DNA from: an uncultured Clostridia bacterium
GTDB lineage: Bacteria > Bacillota > Clostridia > Christensenellales > Borkfalkiaceae
Assembly (NCBI GenBank): GCA_944354125.1
Contig: CALVPT010000002.1
Coordinates: 62,001 to 126,000 of the forward strand
Reading direction: 5' to 3'
DNA: 64,000 nucleotides
The notes below the pieces were generated by a model, which was given only the letters and a program-made list of their open reading frames with translations, was not told where the DNA came from and made no database searches. Below are positions 51,747 through 59,300 of this stretch, piece by piece. The position numbers and the translations under genes were made by a program. The stretch's first letter is position 1. Each line of letters starts with the position of its first letter.

Positions 51747-52049
51747 AAAATCACTTAAAATTCAACTAAAGGCTAAGCGTTTAACAATATTTATTAACGA
51801 TTGTTTAACGACTGTAAATCATATTACTTCTCCGATTTTCTCCGCAATGAAAAACCGCGCCAATCGGTCATAGCTCAATACATATTTTAACATACAATCG
51901 CGCAATTGTAAACGGCATAAAATGCAATATCACTAACTTATCCGCCCCACGCGGCAAGGGCGGCAACAAAATAATTTTTAAACCCTGCGAATAAAAGATT
52001 AAGCCTCGGGCAATAACCCTTCCGTAATTTTTACGGGAGGAATTTTTTT
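51747..52049. other. AT-rich intergenic stretch
   Basis: About 300 bases with no gene. Contains repeated GTTTAAC-type words (51778-51815). At its right end is a CCGTAA/TTACGG hairpin (52022-52036) whose 3' arm overlaps the GGGAGG site of the next gene. Confidence 0.4.
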
Positions 52050-52484
52050 ATGCGCCCGATAGGCCGAACGGCATTCACGCTATTTATGTTTACGGCATTC
52101 GCCCTGCTGATTGCCCTGCTTGTCGTTCTGCCGCAAAGGCTTGCGTTCCGCGGCGCGGAGCAATACACCTTTTTTACGGGCAACACCTCCTCCGACTGCA
52201 GAATAGTTACGACAGATTGCAAGGACGCGCCATTGATAAGGCTGACGCTTGACAACGTATGCGGCGAGAGCGCGACATACCGGAATCTGGACATAGATAA
52301 ATTTTTGCAGTCGGTAAACGGCGAAGTGCTCTTTACCGAAACCCTTTCGGACAGCACCAACTACTACTGCCGTGCAGACCTGCCCTACTCCGTAGCCTTT
52401 TACGGACAGACGGTCAACCTGCACATATGCGTCAAGGAGAGCGGCGTAACCGTGGCATCGCCTATAATTTTCGGCGGCTATTAA
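52050..52484 (+). CDS. Exported or membrane-anchored hypothetical protein
   Basis: 144 residues; the N terminus MRPIGRTAFTLFMFTAFALL is one membrane helix or uncleaved signal (about 8-28), followed by an extracytoplasmic beta-rich domain with four cysteines (DCRIVTTDC, VCGES, YYCRADLPY). Not recognised. It lies 108 bases upstream of the SpoIIQ-like gene on the same strand. Confidence 0.65.
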   Translation: MRPIGRTAFTLFMFTAFALLIALLVVLPQRLAFRGAEQYTFFTGNTSSDCRIVTTDCKDAPLIRLTLDNVCGESATYRNLDIDKFLQSVNGEVLFTETLSDSTNYYCRADLPYSVAFYGQTVNLHICVKESGVTVASPIIFGGY

Positions 52485-52592
52485 ATTTTTAATTGCGCTG
52501 TATATCTAAGGCGACACCCGTCAATAATCTCTGTGCGGACAAACCTCAAATAAAATCAAATTAAAAATAAGTATAGACAAGGAGTTTAAACC

Positions 52593-53282
52593 ATGAACGA
52601 ACAAAAAAGGATGACAAGAAAGAAACTGCTGACAAGAGCGCTGATTATTGCAGCGTGCCTTATGGTCATTGCCGCCGTAACCGTGACGTGCGTATTTGCG
52701 GCAAACGACTGGGGCAGAAACTTTTCTACCGTCGACAAGGACGACAACACCCAGATTCAGAACCCCGACGACGACAAGGACGATGACGACCAGACGGGCG
52801 GAGACGATCAGACGGGCGGAGACAACGACGACGACCAGTCGGACGACGATACTCCCACCGCCACCGAAACGACCTTTGCCCTGCCCGTGAGCGACATCGA
52901 CATTGTGACGGGCTACGTATTCTGCAAGGACGTCACGCTCGGACACTATCACTTCCACAGCGGCCTTGACCTGGCGGCAGATGCTGGAACGGAGGTCGTA
53001 TCCTGCCTGGACGGCACAGTTGAAAGCATTGTGGTAGGCGACAGGCTCAACGGCACTACCGTGACCATATCGCACGACAACGGGCTTAAGACGGTATACT
53101 CCTTCATAGACGCCGCAGAAGGGCTTGAGGCAGGTCAGAGCGTAGAGCGCGGCGAGGTGATTGGCACCATTGCCGAGGCGAACGGCGCAGAAATGGCGCT
53201 CGGCCCCCACCTTCACTTTGCCGTATATGACGACGGCGAGCTGGCAAACCCCGAAGATTACCTTGAAATAGCCAAAAAATAA
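52593..53282 (+). CDS. M23 (LytM) domain protein, SpoIIQ-like
   Basis: 229 residues: a short cytoplasmic start, one membrane helix (about 15-37), an Asp-rich linker with a DDQTGGDDQTGGD repeat (55-90), and a LytM domain. The metal residues appear complete: HFHSGLDLAADAG (HxxxD) and GPHLHFAVYDDGE (HxH). The layout FALPVSD...GLDLAAD...GYVF-like start and NGLKTVYSFIDA resemble SpoIIQ, the forespore half of the SpoIIQ-SpoIIIAH channel. The Bacillus protein lost a zinc ligand; clostridial ones keep it. A general cell-wall endopeptidase is the alternative. Confidence 0.75.
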   Translation: MNEQKRMTRKKLLTRALIIAACLMVIAAVTVTCVFAANDWGRNFSTVDKDDNTQIQNPDDDKDDDDQTGGDDQTGGDNDDDQSDDDTPTATETTFALPVSDIDIVTGYVFCKDVTLGHYHFHSGLDLAADAGTEVVSCLDGTVESIVVGDRLNGTTVTISHDNGLKTVYSFIDAAEGLEAGQSVERGEVIGTIAEANGAEMALGPHLHFAVYDDGELANPEDYLEIAKK

Positions 53283-53308
53283 CCCTTCATATTCCTCATT
53301 CCCCCACA

Positions 53309-53347
53309 TTTCCGCAGGCGAGCATACTTGCCTGCGGAAATTTTTTT
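53309..53347 (+). terminator. Terminator after the SpoIIQ-like gene
   Basis: An 11-bp stem TTTCCGCAGGC/GCCTGCGGAAA with ten-base loop and a seven-T run. Confidence 0.88.
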
Positions 53348-53397
53348 ATACGTTTGAAAGGGGCGGAACGCGGTTATATAATAGCCGCGAAAGAAAA

Positions 53398-53458
53398 TGT
53401 GAGTTTTTAGGGAAATTTGATATTTTTGATAATTTTCAACAAAATTTTAAATCTCACA
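53398..53458. promoter_or_regulatory. Spaced inverted repeat upstream of the peptide cassette
   Basis: TGTGAG (53398-53403) and CTCACA (53453-53458) face each other in an AT-rich stretch, 89 bases before the -35 box of the cassette promoter. Possible regulator site or remnant; 53459-53546 shows no gene. Confidence 0.35.
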
Positions 53459-53546
53459 CTTTAAATTCACATTATTTATCGGCATTATCATATAGTTATG
53501 TTAATGGCAAACAAATTCAGCATTTATAAAAATTTTAATTTTGTTA

Positions 53547-53575
53547 TTGACTGACACAATCGCAGATGATATACT
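53547..53575 (+). promoter_or_regulatory. Promoter of the small-peptide cassette
   Basis: TTGACT (53547-53552), 17-base spacer, TATACT (53570-53575). The 85-base leader can form TCGGG/CCCGA (53586-53601) and TCAGG/CCTGA (53621-53639) hairpins before the first ribosome site. Confidence 0.8.
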
Positions 53576-53666
53576 ACAGGCGAAATCGGGAAAGGACCCG
53601 AGAAAAATTAAAAGACAACGTCAGGGTGATACGACCTGATTTGAAGATAAAAAGGAGGTCGATATA

Positions 53667-53765
53667 ATGGATATGTTATATGAAAGGCTCCCCGGTCTCG
53701 AAGAGAGAAACGAAATTTTCGGGGTCAGCCCCCTTTCTTACGTAGTTCTTGACTGCGCAAGATAA
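53667..53765 (+). CDS. Small peptide A, 32 residues
   Basis: Reads MDMLYERLPGLEE, then GVSPLSYVVLDCAR at the C terminus. An AAGGAGG site stands eight bases before the ATG. It aligns without gaps over all 32 residues with peptide C (54007-54105): LYE at 4-6, LP at 8-9, L at 11, GVSPL at 19-23 and YV at 25-26 are identical. The one cysteine (30) is not shared. No homologue is known to me. The pattern of an acidic N half, a GVSPL motif and a hydrophobic end would suit a signalling or modified-peptide precursor, but this is inference. Confidence 0.7.
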   Translation: MDMLYERLPGLEERNEIFGVSPLSYVVLDCAR

Positions 53766-53821
53766 TTACAAAAGCACAAACAAGGCGAAAATATATAAAA
53801 CAAATAAGGAGAGGTAATGTT

Positions 53822-53926
53822 ATGTACAGTTTATTCAAAAACTTTTTAGCTTCGATGAATATGGCAACCTGGACCGTACAGGGTTCTGCGAGCAAACGCC
53901 TTTCGAAGTGGTCTGAAATCGACTGA
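53822..53926 (+). CDS. Small peptide B, 34 residues
   Basis: Starts MYSLFKNFLASMNMATW and ends RLSKWSEID; amphipathic and basic in the middle (ASKRLSKW), with no cysteine. AAGGAGAGG lies eight bases before the ATG. Unrelated in sequence to peptides A and C but placed between them on the same strand, without a terminator between. The frame continues for 21 codons after the TGA to a TAA near 53990, which is probably chance. Function unknown; a membrane-active or partner peptide is possible. Confidence 0.6.
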   Translation: MYSLFKNFLASMNMATWTVQGSASKRLSKWSEID

Positions 53927-54006
53927 TTCATCAGCATGCACAGACACGCCCGTAAGGGCGCAACTATGCTCAGCAAAAAAACAATGTAAAAAAAGGAGGA
54001 GCTGTT

Positions 54007-54105
54007 ATGACGGATTTATACGAAAGTTTGCCTGAACTGGATAGCGATAAAAATGCGGTCGGCGTATCACCCCTCGCATATGTATTGTTTTCCCTGGGCA
54101 AATAA
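54007..54105 (+). CDS. Small peptide C, 32 residues, paralogue of peptide A
   Basis: Reads MTDLYESLPELDSD and ends GVSPLAYVLFSLGK. An AAAGGAGGAG site stands before the ATG. Fourteen of 32 positions match peptide A with no gap, and both are exactly 32 codons plus stop, which is strong evidence that both are real genes made by duplication. A strong terminator 31 bases further on closes the cassette. Confidence 0.7.
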   Translation: MTDLYESLPELDSDKNAVGVSPLAYVLFSLGK

Positions 54106-54135
54106 CCTATGACAAAGAGCTATGATTTAAGGCTA

Positions 54136-54173
54136 TGCGCCGCGGCTTGAACGAGCCGCGGCGCAATTTTTTT
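54136..54173 (+). terminator. Terminator of the peptide cassette
   Basis: A perfect 12-bp stem TGCGCCGCGGCT/AGCCGCGGCGCA, six-base loop and a seven-T run. Confidence 0.9.
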
Positions 54174-54235
54174 GTCTTTTACATATAAAAATAAGGGCAT
54201 CTTGCCTCCCGAGAAATTAAAAACGGGCGGCGGTA

Positions 54236-54264
54236 TTGAATTTTTAAACGGCAGATGGTATAAT
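54236..54264 (+). promoter_or_regulatory. Promoter of the AlbA_2-type gene
   Basis: TTGAAT (54236-54241), 17-base spacer, TATAAT (54259-54264), 20 bases before the ATG at 54285, giving a very short leader. Confidence 0.78.
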
Positions 54265-54284
54265 CCGTGTGACGGGGATAGCAT

Positions 54285-55661
54285 ATGATAGACTACCTTG
54301 AGATTGAAAAATACACCGAAAACAACCGCATAGAGGCTAAAAAGGCGCTGGGCGGCTTCCCCAAAAGCCTTTGGGAGACCTACTCTTCCTTTGCGAACAC
54401 GCTGGGCGGCGTTATACTTCTGGGAGTGGAGGAAAATGCCGACCACAGCCTTACGGCCGTAGATTTGCCTGACCGCGACAGGCTTTGCGAAATATTCTGG
54501 AAGACCGTGCGGAATAAAAACCGCGTGAGCGCCGTAGTGCTTGCGCCCAAGGACGTAAAGAAGGTCGACTACGAGGGCAAGCGCATAATAGTCATAACCG
54601 TGCCAAGGGCGGCGCGCTGCGACAGACCCGTATACATAGGCGACAACCCGTATACGGGCACCTACCTAAGAAACGGCGAGGGCGACTATCTGTGCGGACA
54701 GAAGCAGGTAAACGCCATGCTGAGGGAGGCGCGCGAGACCAAGGGCGACGCAAAGACGATAAAGGGCGGACTTTCCGCGCTGGATTTTGACTGCGTGCGC
54801 GACTATCGGCTAAGACTTGCCTCGCAGGGAGAAAGCGGCAATCTGAACGCCACCGACATAGGCTTTTTAAAGCGCATAGGCGCGGCGAAAGAGGGCAGGG
54901 ACGGACGGCTACACCCCACCGTGGCGGCGCTGTGGACGTTCGGCAGACGGGAGAGCATTCTGCGCCACTTCCCCTCCTTTTGCCTTTCCTATACCGACGA
55001 GGAGGGAACAATCTGTTCTGCGGACGAAGAACACGCCAACCTGTACTGCTTTTATTTTTCGGTGTGCGAGCGAATGGCGGCATATGCCGAGGGAATGAGC
55101 GTGTACAACGCGCTGTGCGAGGCGCTTTTCAACAGCCTTTCCAACGCCGACTATGCCGAAGGCGGCGGCGTTGAAATTATTAAGAGCGGCGAAAGCATAA
55201 CCTTTAAAAACGGCGGCAGATTCCGCACCGACCCTGACGCCGCAAAAAGGGGCGGAGTTTCCGACCCGAGAAACGAGGCGACGAGGGCGCTCTTTTTCAG
55301 GCTGGGGATAGGCAAGGGCTCGGGCAGCGGCATACCCGCAATATACTCGGCGTGGCGCAAAAAAGGCTGGAAAACGCCGACGTTCACCGAGCGGTTCGAC
55401 CCCGACGAGATTTCGCTTACGCTTACATTCAGCGGCGAAAAGACGGGCGGCGGAAAGATAAGCGGCTCAAGGAGCGGCGCAGTGACGCCCATGCAATATC
55501 CGCTTATAGTCGACTATCTGACCGAACACCCGACGACATCTGCCGGGGAACTTGCCGCGGCGCTCAACCTTGCCACGGACAGCGTAAAACACATTCTGGA
55601 GCGGATGAAAAAGAACGGAATAGTATCCTTTGACGGACACAATTACAGACTTAAAAGATAG
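54285..55661 (+). CDS. AlbA_2 (Schlafen-like) ATP-binding winged-helix protein
   Basis: 458 residues. The N-terminal AlbA_2 domain (about 5-130) starts EIEKYTENNRIEAKKALGGF and has SFANTLGGVILLGVEEN, the hallmark of these putative transcriptional regulators. A middle region has ATP-binding features (EALFNSLSNADYAEGGGVEI; GIGKGSGSGIPAIYSAWRKKGW). A C-terminal winged helix (TSAGELAAALNLATDSVKHIL) would bind DNA. Such proteins occur near mobile elements and defence genes, but also as house regulators. It directly follows the peptide cassette, so it could control it, though the two have separate promoters. Confidence 0.85.
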   Translation: MIDYLEIEKYTENNRIEAKKALGGFPKSLWETYSSFANTLGGVILLGVEENADHSLTAVDLPDRDRLCEIFWKTVRNKNRVSAVVLAPKDVKKVDYEGKRIIVITVPRAARCDRPVYIGDNPYTGTYLRNGEGDYLCGQKQVNAMLREARETKGDAKTIKGGLSALDFDCVRDYRLRLASQGESGNLNATDIGFLKRIGAAKEGRDGRLHPTVAALWTFGRRESILRHFPSFCLSYTDEEGTICSADEEHANLYCFYFSVCERMAAYAEGMSVYNALCEALFNSLSNADYAEGGGVEIIKSGESITFKNGGRFRTDPDAAKRGGVSDPRNEATRALFFRLGIGKGSGSGIPAIYSAWRKKGWKTPTFTERFDPDEISLTLTFSGEKTGGGKISGSRSGAVTPMQYPLIVDYLTEHPTTSAGELAAALNLATDSVKHILERMKKNGIVSFDGHNYRLKR

Positions 55662-55676
55662 GACGGTTGTATATGA

Positions 55677-55716
55677 GGCGGCGCCCCTGCAATTGCTGCA
55701 GGGGCGCCGCCTTTAG
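55677..55716 (+). terminator. Terminator after the AlbA_2-type gene
   Basis: A perfect 15-bp stem GGCGGCGCCCCTGCA (55677-55691 with 55697-55711), five-base loop and TTTAG. Confidence 0.82.
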
Positions 55717-55733
55717 ATTTATGCTTATCCTGG

Positions 55734-55818
55734 GCATATTACGGGGGGGGCAATTGCGTTAGTCCGCACATATCCGCCCCCGATTGCGCTGTTCATTGGT
55801 TGCCGCATATTACGGGGG
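55734..55818. repeat. Direct repeat GCATATTACGGGGG
   Basis: The 14 bases occur at 55734-55747 and again at 55805-55818. Between them CCGCCCCCGATTGCG partly mirrors the GGGGGCAATTGCG after the first copy. A near-palindrome CCGCCACATATATGGCGG lies at 55831-55848. No gene is present in this gap. Confidence 0.5.
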
Positions 55819-55873
55819 CAAACCAAATGACCGCCACATATATGGCGGTCAATTTATAAATTGCGTCAGTTAA

Positions 55874-55885
55874 GGCATATATGCC
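55874..55885. repeat. Short palindrome after the PatB-like gene
   Basis: GGCATATATGCC, a perfect 12-bp palindrome two bases past the stop of the minus-strand lyase gene; variant of the CATATG-centred set. Confidence 0.5.
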
Positions 55886-55887
55886 GC

Positions 55888-57078
55888 TCAATTGCCCTTT
55901 TTGAATGCTATATATTGCTCTATGCCGCTTTTCAGCCTTCCGAGACCGTCTTCAAGGCGTGCCCTAGGACAGGCGGTATTGAGTCTTAAAAAGTACCTGC
56001 CGTTGCCGCGGTACTGCGCCCCCGAAGAGAGCATAAGTCCCGTTCTCTTTCGTATGAACTCACAAAGCTCGTCGCTGTCCGAAGTGATTGCCGAGCAGTC
56101 TATCCATACGAGATAGGTACACCGCTGTTTTACGCACCTCAATGAGGGAATATTTTCGGCTATAAACTCTCTCACGCGCGCCTTATTGGCGTCGAGATAT
56201 TCCCTGGCCTCGTCCAGCCACTCCTCGCCGTCGTTGAGCGCGGCGACCGTAGCCGCGACGGCAAAGCAATTGGGTTCGGCGACCTCGTCGGAGTTGACGC
56301 CCCTTACGGCCTTGTTCCTGAGCGCCTCGTTTTCGGCATAGATTGCCGCCGACTGCATGCCTGCGATGTTGAACGTCTTGCTTGCAGAAAGGCAGGTGAC
56401 GCTTATTTCCGCCGCCTCTGCGCTGACCGAGGCAAAGGGCGTATATTCTACGCCTACGTCGGTAAGCGAGCAGTGAATCTCGTCCGAAATGACGGCGACG
56501 CCGTGCGCCCTGCACAATGCCGCAATGCATCTGAGCTCCTCCGCCGTCCATACGTTGCCGCAAGGGTTATGGGGATTGCAGAGAATGAAGAGCGTTGTGA
56601 GCGGACGCTTAAGCTTTTCCTCGAGGTCGGCAAAGTCTATATGATATTCTCCGTCCGCATAGACGAGGGGCACTTCCAGCGTGTGCCTGCCGGCATTTTC
56701 TATGCTGTGGAAGAATATGTCGTATACGGGCGTGAAAAGCGCGACGCTGTCGCCTATGTTGGTAAGCCGCCTAACGAGCGAGGAGATTGCAGGCACTATG
56801 CCCGTGGTGAAGGTGAGATACTCCCTCTTCATTTCCCAGCCGTGCCGCCTCTTCCAAAAGCCTGCGTAGGCCTCCGCCCACTCGTCAGGCACTATGTTAT
56901 AGCCGTATATTCCGTGTTCGGCGCGCCTTATTACAGCCGACTTTATGCAGGGCGCGCACTCGAAGTCCATATCGGCAACCCACATGGGCAGTTCGCCCTC
57001 GGCGACGTCCCACTTGAGCGATGCCGTGCCGCGCCTTTGCGTGAGTTTATCGAAATCGAATTTATGCCTGCTTTCCAC
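55888..57078 (-). CDS. PatB/MalY-type PLP aminotransferase or C-S lyase
   Basis: 396-residue fold-type I PLP enzyme. The opening RRGTASLKWDVAEGELPMWVADMDF is the PatB/MalY signature. NPHNPCGNVWTAEEL, the DEIHCSL motif and the Schiff-base lysine in CLSASKTFNIAGMQ follow. Family members cleave cystathionine or act as aminotransferases; which applies here is not readable. It overlaps the DUF3737 gene by 17 bases, so the two are translated together. Confidence 0.9.
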   Translation of the reverse strand: MESRHKFDFDKLTQRRGTASLKWDVAEGELPMWVADMDFECAPCIKSAVIRRAEHGIYGYNIVPDEWAEAYAGFWKRRHGWEMKREYLTFTTGIVPAISSLVRRLTNIGDSVALFTPVYDIFFHSIENAGRHTLEVPLVYADGEYHIDFADLEEKLKRPLTTLFILCNPHNPCGNVWTAEELRCIAALCRAHGVAVISDEIHCSLTDVGVEYTPFASVSAEAAEISVTCLSASKTFNIAGMQSAAIYAENEALRNKAVRGVNSDEVAEPNCFAVAATVAALNDGEEWLDEAREYLDANKARVREFIAENIPSLRCVKQRCTYLVWIDCSAITSDSDELCEFIRKRTGLMLSSGAQYRGNGRYFLRLNTACPRARLEDGLGRLKSGIEQYIAFKKGN

Positions 57079-57910
57079 GCGTTATTATCTCCGTAGCCGA
57101 GACGTCCACCTTGTCCGCCTCCATTATTATTTCCCCGTAGCCGTCGGCGCATATTCTGCCCGAGGAAGGGTTCTTCACGCTGTCGACCGTGCCGACTATG
57201 TCCGCTTCCACCGTCGAATATTCGAAGGCGAGCGTCGTATTTATTAGCCTGCAGTTTATAAGCTTAAGATTTTGTACGTAGCACAGCCCCTGAAGACTTT
57301 CGAGCGTACAGTTGATAAAGGTAAGATTTCTGGCGTTCCAGCCGAGGTATTCGCCCGATATGTAACTGTCCTTTACGGTGACGTTTTCGCTGTTCCAGAA
57401 CGCGTCCTTTGAAATGAGCCTGGACGAGGTGACGACGACGTTCTTTGCGCCGTCGAAGGAGTAGTTGCCGTCGAGCTCGAGCGCGTTGCAGGTGACGTCC
57501 TCCGAATTCATGAAAAAGTAGTCGCCCTTTGCCCTGACGCCGTCCAGCCTGACGCCCTTGCACGCCCACAGCGTCTCCGCCGCGTTGGGCATCTCGCAGT
57601 TTACAATCTCTATGTCCTCGCTGCGCCTGAAGGTCTTGGGCGCCTCTATGTTGCAATCTTTAAGCGAGATTGCGCGCGTATACCATATGCCTGCCCTGCC
57701 GTTTACCGTAAGGCGGCAATTTTTTATCCTGACGTTCTTTGAATACCAGACGGGATATTTCCAGTCGAACGTCGAGTTCATAATGAAGAGATCGGCGCTC
57801 TCCTTGAGGGGCGATTCGCCGTCGGCAAAGGTACAGCCGACTATCTCCAGCCCTCTGCTCTGAAAGAGCGCCCTCTCGCCCGTGAGCACTTTATCGCATA
57901 TTTTCTTCAT
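57062..57910 (-). CDS. DUF3737 beta-helix protein
   Basis: 282 residues of repeating short strands (VGCTFADGES, MNSTFDWKYPVWYSKNV, IKNCRLTVNGRAGIWYT, LKDCNIEAPKTF), typical of a right-handed beta-helix and of the DUF3737 family. No signal peptide, so cytoplasmic. The function is unknown. Its tight overlap with the PatB-type gene suggests a shared task, as the two families are often neighbours in Firmicutes to my knowledge. Confidence 0.87.
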   Translation of the reverse strand: MKKICDKVLTGERALFQSRGLEIVGCTFADGESPLKESADLFIMNSTFDWKYPVWYSKNVRIKNCRLTVNGRAGIWYTRAISLKDCNIEAPKTFRRSEDIEIVNCEMPNAAETLWACKGVRLDGVRAKGDYFFMNSEDVTCNALELDGNYSFDGAKNVVVTSSRLISKDAFWNSENVTVKDSYISGEYLGWNARNLTFINCTLESLQGLCYVQNLKLINCRLINTTLAFEYSTVEADIVGTVDSVKNPSSGRICADGYGEIIMEADKVDVSATEIITRGKQA

Positions 57911-57927
57911 TCGTAATTCCTTTCAAT

Positions 57928-58437
57928 TCAGATTTCGATGAGGTATCCCGCCGCGCGCAGAGCGTTTTCTATGGCGTCGAGTTTTTGTTCGCTCTCGGCG
58001 CAGACGGTATGATAGTGATAGCCGTCCGTGACGCTCATGAGCGGCTTGGAGGCGCCCGACTTCAAGGAACGATAAAGCTCCTCGGCGTGCGTAACCGTAG
58101 TCAGCCCGAGGTGCGCGGCTATCCTGCCGTATACCCTGTGGCTGACGGACACGTCCTCTATTCTGCCGCCGCCCGAAATTATTATCTCCGCCTCGTCGAC
58201 GAGCTGGTCGAGCGTATGGCGGCACTTGAACACGCGCGTGGTCAGGCTGTCGCCGTCCAGCATATAACCCCTGCTGGTCGAGATTACCTCGTGTCCGTTT
58301 GCGCGGAGTATGGCAATGTCCTGCACTATTACCTGACGGGAAACGCCGAACTTTTCGCTGAGCGCGCCTGCCGATACGGCAGACTTTGCCGCCGCGATGT
58401 ATTCTATTATCTGTTTGCGCCTGTCAGCGGCCTTCAC
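57928..58437 (-). CDS. niaR: NAD biosynthesis repressor NiaR (HTH + 3H domain)
   Basis: 169-residue regulator that represses NAD synthesis or niacin uptake when niacin is bound. The N-terminal winged helix SAGALSEKFGVSRQVIVQDI is followed by the 3H domain with its three histidine blocks SVSHRVYGRI, VTHAEELYRSL and DGYHYHTV. The start is GTG at 58437, overlapping the nadC stop as GTGA; the longer frame upstream is nadC out of frame. Its probable operator lies before nadB (60677-60718). Confidence 0.92.
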   Translation of the reverse strand: MKAADRRKQIIEYIAAAKSAVSAGALSEKFGVSRQVIVQDIAILRANGHEVISTSRGYMLDGDSLTTRVFKCRHTLDQLVDEAEIIISGGGRIEDVSVSHRVYGRIAAHLGLTTVTHAEELYRSLKSGASKPLMSVTDGYHYHTVCAESEQKLDAIENALRAAGYLIEI

Positions 58438-59297
58438 TTGTCGTCCTCCTCGGGGTGAAGCTCTTTGAGCGACAGGTCGAGTATGGGTGCGGAGTGGGTG
58501 AGCGCGCCCGACGACACGTAGTCCACGCCCGTATCCCTTATGTTTGCTATGTTTTCGAGCGTGACGTTGCCGCTGCATTCGGTTATCGCCCTGCCGTCTA
58601 TCATCTTTACCGCCTTTTTCATGTCCTCTACGGACATATTGTCGAGCATTATGATGTCGGCGCCTGCCTCCAGCGCCTCCCTGCACATGTCGAGATTTTC
58701 AACCTCGACCTCTATCTTGCGGACGAAGGGAGCATATGCCCTTGCCATCTCGACGGCCTTTTTTACGCCGCCAGCCGCGCCTATGTGGTTGTCCTTGAGG
58801 AGCACGCCGTCCGAAAGGTTATAGCGGTGATTGTTGCCGCCGCCCACCCTTACGGCATACTTTTCGAATACGCGCATGTTGGGCGTCGTCTTTCTGGTAT
58901 CGAGAAGTTTGGTCTTGCAGCCCTCCAAAAGCTTTGCAACGCTCCTCGTATAGGTTGCAATGCCGCTCATCCTCTGAAGGTAGTTCAAAGCCACTCTCTC
59001 ACCCGAGAGGAGCACCCTTATATCGCCCGAAACCACCGCCACGCGGTCGCCCTTTTTGACCTCGTCGCCCTCGTTTACGAATTTTGCGACGTTAGTATGT
59101 TCGTCAAGGAGTTTGAACGCCCTTTCGAATACGTTGAGGCCGCAGATTACGCCGTCCTGCTTGGCGATGAGCTTGACCATGCCCTTCTTGTATTCGGACA
59201 TTACGGCGTTGGTGGTGACGTCCTCGTTGCCTATATCCTCTTCGAGCGCCTGCTGAATGAGCCTGTCCATAATCATCTTTTCGGTGAGGTTGTTCAT
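58434..59297 (-). CDS. nadC: Nicotinate-nucleotide pyrophosphorylase
   Basis: Converts quinolinate and PRPP to nicotinate mononucleotide. The 287 residues show DVTTNAVM, RMSGIATYTRSVAKLL, LDTRKTTPNMRVFEKYAVRVGGG and the barrel end ADIIMLDNMSVEDM with SGNVTLENI. It begins 3 bases after nadB and overlaps niaR. Confidence 0.96.
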   Translation of the reverse strand: MNNLTEKMIMDRLIQQALEEDIGNEDVTTNAVMSEYKKGMVKLIAKQDGVICGLNVFERAFKLLDEHTNVAKFVNEGDEVKKGDRVAVVSGDIRVLLSGERVALNYLQRMSGIATYTRSVAKLLEGCKTKLLDTRKTTPNMRVFEKYAVRVGGGNNHRYNLSDGVLLKDNHIGAAGGVKKAVEMARAYAPFVRKIEVEVENLDMCREALEAGADIIMLDNMSVEDMKKAVKMIDGRAITECSGNVTLENIANIRDTGVDYVSSGALTHSAPILDLSLKELHPEEDDK

Positions 59298-59300
59298 ATA

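Noticed and set aside
52796-52860. Short tandem DNA repeat inside the SpoIIQ-like gene as a possible CRISPR or VNTR
   Set aside because: It simply encodes the Asp-rich linker; only two copies are present and the frame is kept.
53936-53989. A 17-codon frame after peptide B
   Set aside because: No ribosome site, and it is only the in-frame continuation of peptide B after its TGA; no sign of recoding.
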